Below, piece after piece: positions 1 to 7,875 of a stretch of 64,000 bases of DNA. The stretch comes from an uncultured Bacteroidota bacterium. Its GTDB lineage: Bacteria > Bacteroidota > Bacteroidia > Chitinophagales > Chitinophagaceae. Below the pieces are notes generated by a model. That model was not told the origin of the DNA and did no database searches. It was given only the letters and a program-made list of their open reading frames with translations. The stretch lies in the NCBI GenBank assembly GCA_903835005.1, contig CAILLK010000122.1:21362-85361 (forward strand), in the 5' to 3' direction. Within the stretch, counting starts at the first letter, position 1, and each line of letters begins with the position of its first letter. The translations under genes and the position numbers were made by a program.

Positions 1-369
1 CAGGCATTAATACATTTTCACAATTACTTCTTCTCCATCGAACACCCCGAACGGACTAAAAAACATATAGCCACACCAGATCGCAACTCGGCCTGCAAGC
101 GCCTCAATATGTACCTCCGCTGGATGGTGCGCAGCGATAAACAGGGTGTCGATTTCGGGCTATGGAAAAAAATACAACCATCCCGGCTTATATGCCCGCT
201 CGATGTGCACGTGGCCAGGGTAGCCCAGCGACTGGGATTGATGGAGAATATAAAATCCAACTGGAACAATGCCATGCATCTTACCAGTCAGCTGCGGTTG
301 CTCAACCCCGCCGACCCGGCAGTGTATGATTATGCCTTGTTCGGCCTGGGTATGGGCGAAAGGTTTTAA
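1..369 (+). CDS. TIGR02757/DUF2400 family protein, C-terminal part
   Basis: The reading frame is open from the first base of the window, so only the C-terminal 122 residues are present and the start lies upstream. The part seen carries family hallmarks: a KRLNMYLRWMVR stretch, then GVDFGLWKKI, then a CPLDVHVARVAQRLGL block, ending in YALFGLG just before the stop. This matches the conserved C-terminus of the TIGR02757 (DUF2400) family, common in Bacteroidota; its biochemical role is not established, although the LDVHVARVA-type segment resembles helix-hairpin-helix DNA-glycosylase folds. The gene converges on the PAS protein at 371, with a single base between the two stop codons and no visible terminator. 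I am confident of the family and not of any function. Confidence 0.85.
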   Translation, partial: QALIHFHNYFFSIEHPERTKKHIATPDRNSACKRLNMYLRWMVRSDKQGVDFGLWKKIQPSRLICPLDVHVARVAQRLGLMENIKSNWNNAMHLTSQLRLLNPADPAVYDYALFGLGMGERF

Positions 370-370
370 A

Positions 371-1798
371 CTATAACCTGGCAATAATATCTTCGGTATC
401 GGGGAAATAGGTATCCAGGTTTGTGGCAATACCGGTTAACTCTTTTTCTATAAGGTCCAGCGCCTCAATAACAGTGGCTATCTTGTCCGGCAACATACCC
501 AAAGGCGTGTCTTCCCCTGATCCGTTGCCTTTTTCGTGTTGTGTCAGGTTTAATGCTGCCAGCTGCTCTTTTATTGTTCTGGTCTTTTTTCTGGCTATCT
601 CCTTTATTTTCTCATTCTGCTCCCTGATATTGATCAGTTGCTTTCTTTCTTCCGATATGTCTCTGGCTATACAGTTTACACCTGTTATCCTGCCATCCTG
701 GTCCATTATAGGCGTAGAACTTATTTCATTGTACTGCTCCAATCCGTTATAGGTTTCTACTACTATTATACTGAAACTTTCACCGCTCAGCGCCCGTTCA
801 TAATCTTTAATCCTCCTCGCAATAAATGAATCAGAATGCCATTTGCCCAATACATAATCGCCCTCATCGATGGCTACGCCCGAGCGGCTCAAAAAGAAAT
901 CCTGGTAAGCTTTGTTGCAAAAGGTGATCTTAAGTTCCTTATCTACCGACCATATCAGGTCCCTGGTATTATTAATAGTTGCCAGCAGCTTCTGTTCATT
1001 GTTGCGCATTGCATCAAAAAGCTCCTTCTCCTGTGTTATATCGGTTGTCACTCCCGATATCAGATCGGGTCGGTTATTAACGCCTTTTTTATACAAAACC
1101 CTGACTTTAAACGCTCTGAGACTTCCGTCGGTTGCTACATGGCGGTATATCAGTTCAGTATGCCCGGCTTTTTTAATCTGGCTCAAAGCATTCTGTACCA
1201 GGTATTTATCCTGTTCATATACCGAGTTCAAAACAAAGTCAACATCGGCATTTATGTGCTCTTTACTGAAGCCATACATATCAAAATAAGCCTTATTGCC
1301 GTAAATTAATTTAAACGTATCCGCATTTCTGGTCCAAATGGCTTCGTCGAGGGAGGTAAGAATGTCTTTCAGTTCTTCCTTGCGTTCCTTTAGCAATTCC
1401 ATCAGCTCAAAATTCTTTTGATCAGCCAGAACCTTATCATTTACATTTATGGCATAGCATATTCGAGCCTTAATATTGCCAAATTCAGTAGCATGCGAGT
1501 AAATATGAACATAAAAAACTGTGCCATCTTTTCTCATATGCCTGTTTATTCCCGCATCATAGTAATCCGATTTTCTTTTATTATAGTTTACAACCATAGT
1601 GGTTACATCCTCAACCGGCCTTATCGCTTTGATATTTAAAGTCAGGAATTCTTCCCTGGTGTATCCATAATTTATGATTGCAGCATTATTTACCTCCAGA
1701 AACTGCATTGTATCTGCGTCAATAATCCAAGAAGGAATAGGGCCGTTATCAAAATGGGTTTTGTAATCAGTTGTAAAAATGTTGTCCATTTCGGTCAT
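371..1798 (-). CDS. Multi-PAS sensor protein without kinase domain
   Basis: A 475-residue soluble protein built from three PAS domains: about residues 15-115 (motif EVNNAAIINYGYTREEF), 148-255 (YGNKAYFDMYGFSKEHI) and 265-390 (FCNKAYQDFF). These are followed by a predicted coiled coil (about 395-425, QNEKIKEIARKKTRTIKEQ) and a roughly 50-residue C-terminal tail. No H-box, HATPase, GGDEF or receiver domain is visible, so it ends where a histidine kinase would normally begin. PAS domains bind small ligands or mediate dimerisation; the coiled coil suggests it dimerises and hands a signal to a partner protein. The start ATG at 1798 is followed by another in-frame ATG at 1789. A -7 box lies at 1868-1875. 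Function beyond sensing is unknown. Confidence 0.85.
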   Translation of the reverse strand: MTEMDNIFTTDYKTHFDNGPIPSWIIDADTMQFLEVNNAAIINYGYTREEFLTLNIKAIRPVEDVTTMVVNYNKRKSDYYDAGINRHMRKDGTVFYVHIYSHATEFGNIKARICYAINVNDKVLADQKNFELMELLKERKEELKDILTSLDEAIWTRNADTFKLIYGNKAYFDMYGFSKEHINADVDFVLNSVYEQDKYLVQNALSQIKKAGHTELIYRHVATDGSLRAFKVRVLYKKGVNNRPDLISGVTTDITQEKELFDAMRNNEQKLLATINNTRDLIWSVDKELKITFCNKAYQDFFLSRSGVAIDEGDYVLGKWHSDSFIARRIKDYERALSGESFSIIVVETYNGLEQYNEISSTPIMDQDGRITGVNCIARDISEERKQLINIREQNEKIKEIARKKTRTIKEQLAALNLTQHEKGNGSGEDTPLGMLPDKIATVIEALDLIEKELTGIATNLDTYFPDTEDIIARL

Positions 1799-1867
1799 GT
1801 AACTTGTTTGTTTTATTATAAGTGATGAATTTTAATATTTAATTAATAGGACTTTGATAGCGAAAAA

Positions 1868-1875
1868 CAAATGTA
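1868..1875 (-). promoter_or_regulatory. Bacteroidota -7 box for the PAS protein
   Basis: On the minus strand this reads TACATTTG, an exact match to TAnnTTTG. It is about 70 bases upstream of the ATG at 1798, giving a leader of roughly 60 bases. Motif match only. Confidence 0.5.
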
Positions 1876-2013
1876 CTCAATTAATTCAGGTATTCAAACG
1901 AGATGTTAATTATTTTCAAAATCAAATGCAAACGATAAGTTAACGTAATTCCATTTTACAATTCATAACCTTCTTCCGCGATATTTACCTGTTATCTGTA
2001 CCTCTCTTTTACC

Positions 2014-2021
2014 TATTTTTG
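2014..2021 (+). promoter_or_regulatory. -7 box directly in front of glyS
   Basis: TATTTTTG matches TAnnTTTG exactly. Only 8 bases separate it from the glyS ATG at 2030, so a transcript starting at the usual distance would have almost no 5' leader. Confidence 0.5.
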
Positions 2022-2029
2022 CCTCACTT

Positions 2030-3460
2030 ATGGCAAACGAAAATAAGCTCCAGAATATAATAGGGCATTGCAAGGAATATGGATTTGTATTTCAATCAAG
2101 TGAAATATATGATGGATTAAGCGCTGTATATGATTATGGCCAGTATGGGGCAGAACTCAAGAAAAACATCCGTGATTACTGGTGGAGAAGTATGACCCAG
2201 ATGCACGAAAACATTGTGGGGATAGATGCTGCTATATTTATGCACCCTACAGTATGGAAAGCCAGCGGGCATGTGGACAACTTCAGTGACCCGATGATAG
2301 ATAATAAGGACAGCCAGAAACGGTACCGGGTCGATCACCTTATAGAAGCTTTTGCCGAGACACTGGATAAAGAAAAATCGGAGGCATTGCTGACAACTAT
2401 GGATCAGTTGCTGGCTGCCAATGATTTCGCAGGCCTTAAAGAAATAATTGATATTAATAAAATGAAATGTGCCATAAGTGGTACCTGTAACTGGACTGAG
2501 GTTCGCCAGTTTAACCTTATGTTTTCAACTGAAATAGGTTCGGTGGCAGAAGAAGCTAATGTGATATACCTGAGGCCGGAAACAGCCCAGGGTATATTTG
2601 TCAACTTCCTGAATGTGCAGAAAAGCGGTCGCATGAAGATACCTTTTGGTATAGCCCAGACAGGTAAGGCATTCCGTAACGAAATTGTGGCCCGTGGTTT
2701 TATATTCAGAATGCGGGAGTTTGAGCAGATGGAAATGCAGTTCTTCATTAAACCCGGCACCCAGAAGGAGTGGTATGAATACTGGAAGGAAACCCGCATG
2801 AAGTGGCACCTGAGCCTGGGCATAGGAGCGGAGAAATACCGTTTTCACGACCATGTGAAACTAGCCCACTATGCCGATGCTGCCTGCGATATTGAATATG
2901 ACTTCCCGATGGGATTTAAAGAAGTAGAGGGCGTGCACAGCCGCACAGATTTCGATCTGAAACAGCACCAGCAGTTCAGCGGCAAGAAGCTTACCTATTT
3001 CGATACAGATATCAACCAGCATTATGTGCCTTATGTTATTGAAACATCCATTGGCCTGGACCGGGCTGTAATGATGGTGCTCAGTGAGGCATATAAGGAA
3101 GAAGATCTCAGCACTGCCGATAAGCAGGACAGCCGCACTGTGCTCAGCTTACCCCCAATGCTGGCCCCCATTAAACTTGCAGTGCTTCCACTTACCAAGA
3201 AAGATGGTTTACCAGAGATAGCCCGCCAGTTGATTGATGAGTGCAAGCCTTATTTCAAATGCTACTATGAAGAAAAAGACAGCATTGGCAAGCGCTACCG
3301 CAGGCAGGATGCTTTAGGTACCCCTTTCTGCATTACTATCGATCACCAGACCAAGGAAGACCAGACCGTTACCATCCGTTACCGCGACAGCATGCTGCAG
3401 GAGCGCATTGCCCTGGCAGATGTGAAGGGATTGGTGATTGATAAGATTAAGATGTTTTAA
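2030..3460 (+). CDS. glyS: Glycyl-tRNA synthetase (homodimeric, class II)
   Basis: Charges tRNA-Gly with glycine in the cytoplasm. The 476-residue length and order of motifs fit the alpha2 (eukaryote/Gram-positive-like) GlyRS used by Bacteroidota, not the alpha2beta2 enzyme. Visible features are the N-terminal YGFVFQSSEIYDG segment, the RPETAQGIF block, class II motif 2 around FRNEIVARGFIFRMREFEQ, motif 3 near SIGLDRAVM, and a C-terminal anticodon-binding domain from about residue 385 (APIKLAVLPLTKKDGL) ending in DALGTPFCITID and an RDSM stretch. The start follows a -7 box by 8 bases and has no recognisable ribosome-binding site. The gene converges on the lipoprotein at 3558 and shares a bidirectional terminator with it. 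Confidence 0.97.
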   Translation: MANENKLQNIIGHCKEYGFVFQSSEIYDGLSAVYDYGQYGAELKKNIRDYWWRSMTQMHENIVGIDAAIFMHPTVWKASGHVDNFSDPMIDNKDSQKRYRVDHLIEAFAETLDKEKSEALLTTMDQLLAANDFAGLKEIIDINKMKCAISGTCNWTEVRQFNLMFSTEIGSVAEEANVIYLRPETAQGIFVNFLNVQKSGRMKIPFGIAQTGKAFRNEIVARGFIFRMREFEQMEMQFFIKPGTQKEWYEYWKETRMKWHLSLGIGAEKYRFHDHVKLAHYADAACDIEYDFPMGFKEVEGVHSRTDFDLKQHQQFSGKKLTYFDTDINQHYVPYVIETSIGLDRAVMMVLSEAYKEEDLSTADKQDSRTVLSLPPMLAPIKLAVLPLTKKDGLPEIARQLIDECKPYFKCYYEEKDSIGKRYRRQDALGTPFCITIDHQTKEDQTVTIRYRDSMLQERIALADVKGLVIDKIKMF

Positions 3461-3480
3461 GTGCTTTCAAGAGTCAATAA

Positions 3481-3526
3481 AAAATGAAGACTGGCAGAAC
3501 CAGAATTCTGCCGGTCTTCATTTTTT
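3481..3526. terminator. Bidirectional intrinsic terminator
   Basis: A 15-bp stem (3485-3499 with 3506-3520, one G-T pair, 6-base loop) is flanked by A-runs on the left and T-runs on the right. It therefore works for both the glyS transcript and the converging gene at 3558. Confidence 0.9.
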
Positions 3527-3557
3527 GTATCAGAACAAGGCGTAAGACAAAACCGAA

Positions 3558-4511
3558 CTAATTTACATCAAGGCTCTGCAAAAATGTTGAAGTTGTATCA
3601 GTTGCTACAATACTGCCAGTCATGGTGAATTGCTGCAAAATTCCTCTATATCCTGAATTTACAATGGTAGAAATATAAAAATGATTGGAGCATGGATCAA
3701 TACAGGTTGAGTAAAATTCCCGGTCAACGGCACTTGGCAGACTAATAGAAGAGAGGGTCGTAATGGAACCTGCAGATGGATCAATTTTGATAAAATCCTG
3801 TCCTACTCCCGGATAATTTTCCCTTATAGCGTATAACATATTGTCATTTTTATTAAACCTTAACCCGAGGATATCCCATGCACCGGAGCCTGTAGCAACA
3901 ACCGAAGTAGCAGAAGATCCGGATGTGTATTTTTCTATATAGTAGGTAGCAGTGTCTCCGGTAGACAGGTACATATTGCCGGTGTTATTGTCAACAGTTA
4001 GCGAGCCCATAAACGGATGAACCAGAGTAGCAATAACAGTAGTGGTGAATGTGGAACCGGAAATGTTAATTTGCATCAGGTTACCGCCGGAAAAACAATA
4101 AAGTTTGTTTGTAACATTGTTGTATACAGGTGCTGAAAAAGTTGATGTTCCAGAAGTACTTAATGCAGTAACACTACCTGAGGCAGAAATTTTATATAAA
4201 GGAGCCGGACTGTCGCTGGAACCCCTATAGGTTTTAAATACATAATAGCAATTGTCGGCGATATTAAAAGCTCCCTGATTGGTATATACCGAAGTCGCGA
4301 AGCTGCCAATAGCTGAAAGTAGGCCTGTGGAAGGATTAATTGGTCCGAAACTACAGGTTGATATTGTATCATACATACTTGTCACAGGGACTGTATAACC
4401 GTAAAGCGTAGATGTGCAGGTTGTTTTGGAGCCTGTAGTTTTCCTGCAGGCCGAAGCTAAACAAAGTGCAAAAAGGCAAGCAATACCAATAGATTGAGGA
4501 ATACGATTCAT
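3558..4511 (-). CDS. Putative lipoprotein with beta-propeller-like repeats
   Basis: A 317-residue protein with a lipoprotein signal peptide (lipobox LASAC, Cys 22). The mature part is rich in Thr and Ser and contains loosely repeated blades of the type NKLYCFSGGNL, GNMYLSTGD and DNMLYAIRENYPG, each followed by a strand pair. This resembles surface-exposed beta-propeller or NHL-like lipoproteins of Bacteroidota. No catalytic motif is visible. It is transcribed alone: the terminator at 3481-3526 ends it, and about 180 bases of AT-rich DNA without a gene separate it from the cytochrome gene at 4690. I do not recognise a specific function; the propeller assignment is an inference from repeat spacing. 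Confidence 0.75.
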   Translation of the reverse strand: MNRIPQSIGIACLFALCLASACRKTTGSKTTCTSTLYGYTVPVTSMYDTISTCSFGPINPSTGLLSAIGSFATSVYTNQGAFNIADNCYYVFKTYRGSSDSPAPLYKISASGSVTALSTSGTSTFSAPVYNNVTNKLYCFSGGNLMQINISGSTFTTTVIATLVHPFMGSLTVDNNTGNMYLSTGDTATYYIEKYTSGSSATSVVATGSGAWDILGLRFNKNDNMLYAIRENYPGVGQDFIKIDPSAGSITTLSSISLPSAVDREFYSTCIDPCSNHFYISTIVNSGYRGILQQFTMTGSIVATDTTSTFLQSLDVN

Positions 4512-4689
4512 AAAAATAAGTTTAGTTACTTATTAAGACACCTGAAATTCTTTTCCGGTTGGAAATCCCTTAAAAATAAATAGTTATAGAAACGTTAAAA
4601 GAGGCAATCAACATAGTGTTTAATATAAAGATTGTGAGTTGAATCAATTTCCTTTTCAATAAATGATGCCACATTTCAGGTCAGAGCAA

Positions 4690-5130
4690 TCATTGCAATT
4701 TAGCCCTCACGGCCTTCACCTCATCAGTGGTAACAGCAGCGCCACTGTTTCCGAAACTGGTATTTACATAGGTAAGTACGGCTGCAACCTCCTCATCATT
4801 GAGTGGCTGTGGCGGCATTACATTGTTGTATTTTACACCATTTACCACCAGTTCGCCCTGGAAACCTTTAATAACCTGAGTAATGGTTTTCTCCTTATCG
4901 GTAAGGAAATCAGATTTAGCCAGCGGAGGATAGGCTCCTGGTATTCCGGCACCGTTTCCCTGGTGGCAGGTTACACAAGTACGGTTATAAACAGCCGCTC
5001 CTGATATGGCTGATTGAGAGCCTGTGGCAGTTGAGGCAGTTGAGGTACTTGTGGAACTAGAATTGCCACCGCAGGAAGAAATAAAAAGGATAAGAAGCTC
5101 CGCAATTGCAATGAGGCAAATTTTTTTCAT
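4690..5130 (-). CDS. Lipoprotein c-type cytochrome
   Basis: A 146-residue monohaem cytochrome c. The start is taken at 5130 because the sequence from there (MKKICLIAIAELL...) is a lipoprotein signal with lipobox ISSC (Cys 20); the frame is open further upstream to 5199, but that part does not look like a signal. The haem site is CVTCH (Cys 52, Cys 55, His 56) and the likely sixth ligand is Met 105 in NVMPPQ. The domain resembles the cytochrome c that accompanies copper or molybdenum oxidoreductases. It is divergent from the sulfite dehydrogenase genes that start at 5322 and may be an electron acceptor for them; that link is inferred from position only. Confidence 0.88.
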   Translation of the reverse strand: MKKICLIAIAELLILFISSCGGNSSSTSTSTASTATGSQSAISGAAVYNRTCVTCHQGNGAGIPGAYPPLAKSDFLTDKEKTITQVIKGFQGELVVNGVKYNNVMPPQPLNDEEVAAVLTYVNTSFGNSGAAVTTDEVKAVRAKLQ

Positions 5131-5321
5131 ATTGTTGATTAATATCCGTGTTTTGGGATTCTCAACAAAAGAAGTAAATTTATAGGAAATTCTCTGCATC
5201 GGGCAATAATTATTACTTCAGTACTATGTAATGGTAATGATGGTTATGTAATTATTTATTGTAGTTAGCGATAAGGAGAATCGGGTCTTTTAAACCGGTA
5301 TTTTAAAAATAGCGATATCAC

Positions 5322-6506
5322 ATGGCAGGTAATAAATTATATAAGGTTTGCATTCTTGCTTTTTTATCAGCTATCCTTGCTGCTTGTGGAAATAATGCGC
5401 CGGCAGGAGATGCCTCCAAAGTGCCGGCTATGGTAAAATACCCGGAGAAAAAGGACATGATATTGCTCACCGACCGGCCCCCTCAACTGGAAACACCCCT
5501 TAAGATATTCAGGCAGGATTTTACGCCCAATGAATACTTTTTTGTGCGCTGGCATCTGTCACAAATCCTTACCAAAATTGATATTGATACCTTCAGGCTC
5601 AGGGTAGCAGGGGCGGTAGATAACCCGCTGGCATTGTCGGTAAATGACCTGAAAACAAAATTTCCGCCTGATTCGGTCGTTGCCCTGGCTATTTGTGCAG
5701 GCAATTCCCGGTCCACCTTCAGCCCTAAAGTACCGGGAAGCCAGTGGCTGAATGGCGCTATGGGCAATGCAGTGTGGAAGGGTGTAAAAATCAAGGATAT
5801 ACTGGCAATGGCAGGCGTGAAAAAAGGTGGAATGGAGGTTACATTCCAGGGGCTTGACAGAGGTGCATTGCCCGATGTGCCGGCATTTATAAAATCGTTA
5901 GGTATAGACCGGGCAACGGATGGGGAAGTAATGGTAGCCTACGAAATGAACGGCCAGCCTATTCCTATGCTGAATGGCTATCCGCTGAAGCTGGTGGTGC
6001 CGGGATGGTATGCTACCTATTGGGTAGGATCTCTGGCCAGTATCAATGTAATCACTGATACCTTCAAGGGATTCTGGATGAAAACGGCCTACAGGGTGCC
6101 AGCAACCGGCCCCGACGAAAAGCCCGACAGCCTTGCAAAAGCAACTGTTCCCATTACCAATATCAACCTGCATTCCATTTTTGTAGAGCCGGATACCAGC
6201 GAAACAGTAACTGCCAATAAGCCCTGCCTGGTAGAGGGGCTGGCATTTAATGACGGCAGCGGCATAAAAAAAGTGGAGCTGTCGCTGGATGGTGGTAACA
6301 CATGGGTAGAAACAAATCTGAACGCCGAGCTGGGCAAATATTCGTGGCGGCGCTGGAAGTATGACTGGACACCTAAGTCAGCTGGTGAATACCATCTGGA
6401 AGTAAGAGCAACAGATGATAAAGGACACTCCCAGACTGATAAGCAATGGAACCGGAGCGGATATGCCAGAGGTTTTATAGAGCAGCTGGATGTGAAAGTA
6501 AATTGA
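5322..6506 (+). CDS. Sulfite oxidase-like molybdopterin enzyme (SorA-like)
   Basis: A 394-residue sulfite oxidase family protein. After a lipoprotein signal (lipobox LAAC, Cys 22) comes the Moco-binding domain, with the molybdenum-ligating cysteine at residue 125 in AICAGNSRS, then the family blocks WKGVKIKDIL, GYPLKLVVPGWYATYWVGS and a C-terminal Ig-like dimerisation domain (about residues 285-392, with LSLDGGNTWVET). Such enzymes oxidise sulfite to sulfate, or related oxyanions, in the periplasm and pass electrons to a cytochrome c. A cytochrome c gene follows 111 bases downstream, the SorA-SorB arrangement. The signal contains no twin arginine, so export would be by Sec with Moco inserted afterwards, or by an unrecognised route. 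The substrate is not proven. Confidence 0.88.
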   Translation: MAGNKLYKVCILAFLSAILAACGNNAPAGDASKVPAMVKYPEKKDMILLTDRPPQLETPLKIFRQDFTPNEYFFVRWHLSQILTKIDIDTFRLRVAGAVDNPLALSVNDLKTKFPPDSVVALAICAGNSRSTFSPKVPGSQWLNGAMGNAVWKGVKIKDILAMAGVKKGGMEVTFQGLDRGALPDVPAFIKSLGIDRATDGEVMVAYEMNGQPIPMLNGYPLKLVVPGWYATYWVGSLASINVITDTFKGFWMKTAYRVPATGPDEKPDSLAKATVPITNINLHSIFVEPDTSETVTANKPCLVEGLAFNDGSGIKKVELSLDGGNTWVETNLNAELGKYSWRRWKYDWTPKSAGEYHLEVRATDDKGHSQTDKQWNRSGYARGFIEQLDVKVN

Positions 6507-6617
6507 GCATTCAGCTGGCAGTAATCCAATGGCAGCTGGCATTTTCAGGAGATACAGAGCGCAATACGATATTAGGCAAAGAATGTGGGCCATACCTTAA
6601 TTAAACAGAAGTATTTT

Positions 6618-6989
6618 ATGAACAGAAAATATACCATTATCCTATTGGCCATCTGCCTTAATATGGCATACATTACGGGGTGTAACAGCAAGTCTGTTGA
6701 TGCCTATAAACAGCCACCTAACACATTCAGCATTACCGGAAGTGTTCGTGAAATGAACCTGTATCCCGATGCGCCTCCTGCATTTCCGGAGCACGAGGGC
6801 AAAGCTGAATTTATGTCCTATTGCGGTATCTGCCATTCGCTCAAATACATAAGCTCACAACCCGATTTTCCGGCCAAAACCTGGGATGCTGAAGTAACCA
6901 AGATGATCGCAAAATACCATGCACCAATTGACTCGGTGAATGCAAAGAAAATAGCAGCGTATCTGGTAGCAGTGAAGGGGAAAAAATAA
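6618..6989 (+). CDS. Cytochrome c subunit (SorB-like lipoprotein)
   Basis: A 123-residue monohaem cytochrome c. The start at 6618 gives a lipoprotein signal (lipobox ITGC, Cys 22). The haem motif is CGICH (Cys 69, Cys 72, His 73) and Met 96 in EVTKMIAKY is the likely axial ligand. The order of elements (EHEGKAEFMSYCGICHSL, then KTWDAEVTKMI, then AAYL) matches small cytochrome subunits of sulfite dehydrogenases. It follows the Mo subunit in the same direction, so it most likely takes electrons from it. An open frame extends upstream to 6585, but the ATG at 6618 begins the signal peptide. The 111-base gap contains a direct repeat, CAGCTGGCA twice. Confidence 0.85.
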   Translation: MNRKYTIILLAICLNMAYITGCNSKSVDAYKQPPNTFSITGSVREMNLYPDAPPAFPEHEGKAEFMSYCGICHSLKYISSQPDFPAKTWDAEVTKMIAKYHAPIDSVNAKKIAAYLVAVKGKK

Positions 6990-7123
6990 AGATCGTTAAT
7001 TAATACTATAGAGGGTCATAGCTTTATATTGGACTTTTATTGGCACGATTATTTATGAGAAAATCTGTAATTTCATAGGCTATTTGCTGAACTGATAATA
7101 CACATAACCGGCAAATGTAATTT

Positions 7124-7532
7124 ATGTATGGGGTTTCAAAGAAGCCAAAACTGTCTGTAGTCATTATCCGCATTGTAGTTGGTATTATATTCTTATCGGA
7201 AGTGATACAGAAATTAATCAGACCAGATGAAGTTGGCACGGGCAGGTTTGCCAAAATCGGATTTACCCATCCCTGTTTTTGGGCATATTTCACAGGTTCG
7301 TTCGGAATTGTCTGTGCTGCACTTATTTTGCCAGGCATACTAACCCGGCTTTGCAATTCCGCTGTTCGTTATCATGGTAGTTGCCCATATTACCACAATG
7401 TACCCGATGCTGATGGAGTAGGGTTTATGGGTTTTTGCACATGAATGCCGCACAGATTTTGCAATGACACTTTTACTGATAGTGATAATTGCAGGTGAAG
7501 GTAAAAAATCAACCAGTTATGAAATTGTATAA
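7124..7532 (+). pseudogene. DoxX family membrane protein, frameshifted remnant
   Basis: The first part (7124 to about 7350) encodes a recognisable DoxX start: a TM segment VVIIRIVVGIIFLSEVIQKL, then GFTHPCFWAYFTGSFGIVCAALILPGILTRL. From there the original frame runs into unrelated sequence, while a second frame continues the family text (FAIPLFVIMVVAHITTMYPMLME, then WVFAHECRTDFAMTLLLIVII). That frame contains an in-frame TAG at 7419-7421. The gene thus carries at least one frameshift near 7350 and one nonsense codon. DoxX proteins are four-helix membrane proteins linked to quinone or thiosulfate redox chemistry, which fits the neighbouring sulfite dehydrogenase genes. The call rests on reading the two frames together. 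Confidence 0.75.
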
Positions 7533-7815
7533 TTGCAATTAATCTGTTATTATTTAACCCAGATTTTGGAGTTAACCGATTAACCTTGTAATGCGTTGAT
7601 TATTAATGTTATCTACTTTTGATTTTCAACCGGATAGCAGTCGGATTTTTGAGAAAATTAAATTGAAAATCAATTAGTTAAGTCGACAATCGGAAATTCA
7701 ACTTCAAAATCCGGATTTAAAAAACGCCTTCACCAAACGAAATATATACCTATCTGAATAGGGGGATAAACCCAACTCAAAAACAATCTGGCGCACTTTT
7801 CATAAGGTCAAATAT
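7533..7815. other. Intergenic stretch with an 11-bp inverted repeat
   Basis: No gene is supported here. The only structure seen is TTGATTTTCAA at 7619-7629 with its reverse complement at 7663-7673. The rest is AT-rich sequence with loosely repeated CGGATTT-like words, possibly decayed coding DNA. Confidence 0.4.
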
Positions 7816-7857
7816 AATAATAATTAAGGCTGCCAAAGGGCAGCCTTAATTATTATT
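7816..7857. terminator. Bidirectional terminator below the 1285-residue T9SS protein
   Basis: A perfect 19-bp inverted repeat (7816-7834 and 7839-7857) with a 4-base loop AAAG. The GC core GGCTGCC/GGCAGCC is flanked by A/T runs, so it can end transcription from either side. It lies 18 bases after the stop of the minus-strand gene that begins at 11733. Confidence 0.88.
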
Positions 7858-7875
7858 AAGTCTTCAGTTTCAGAA

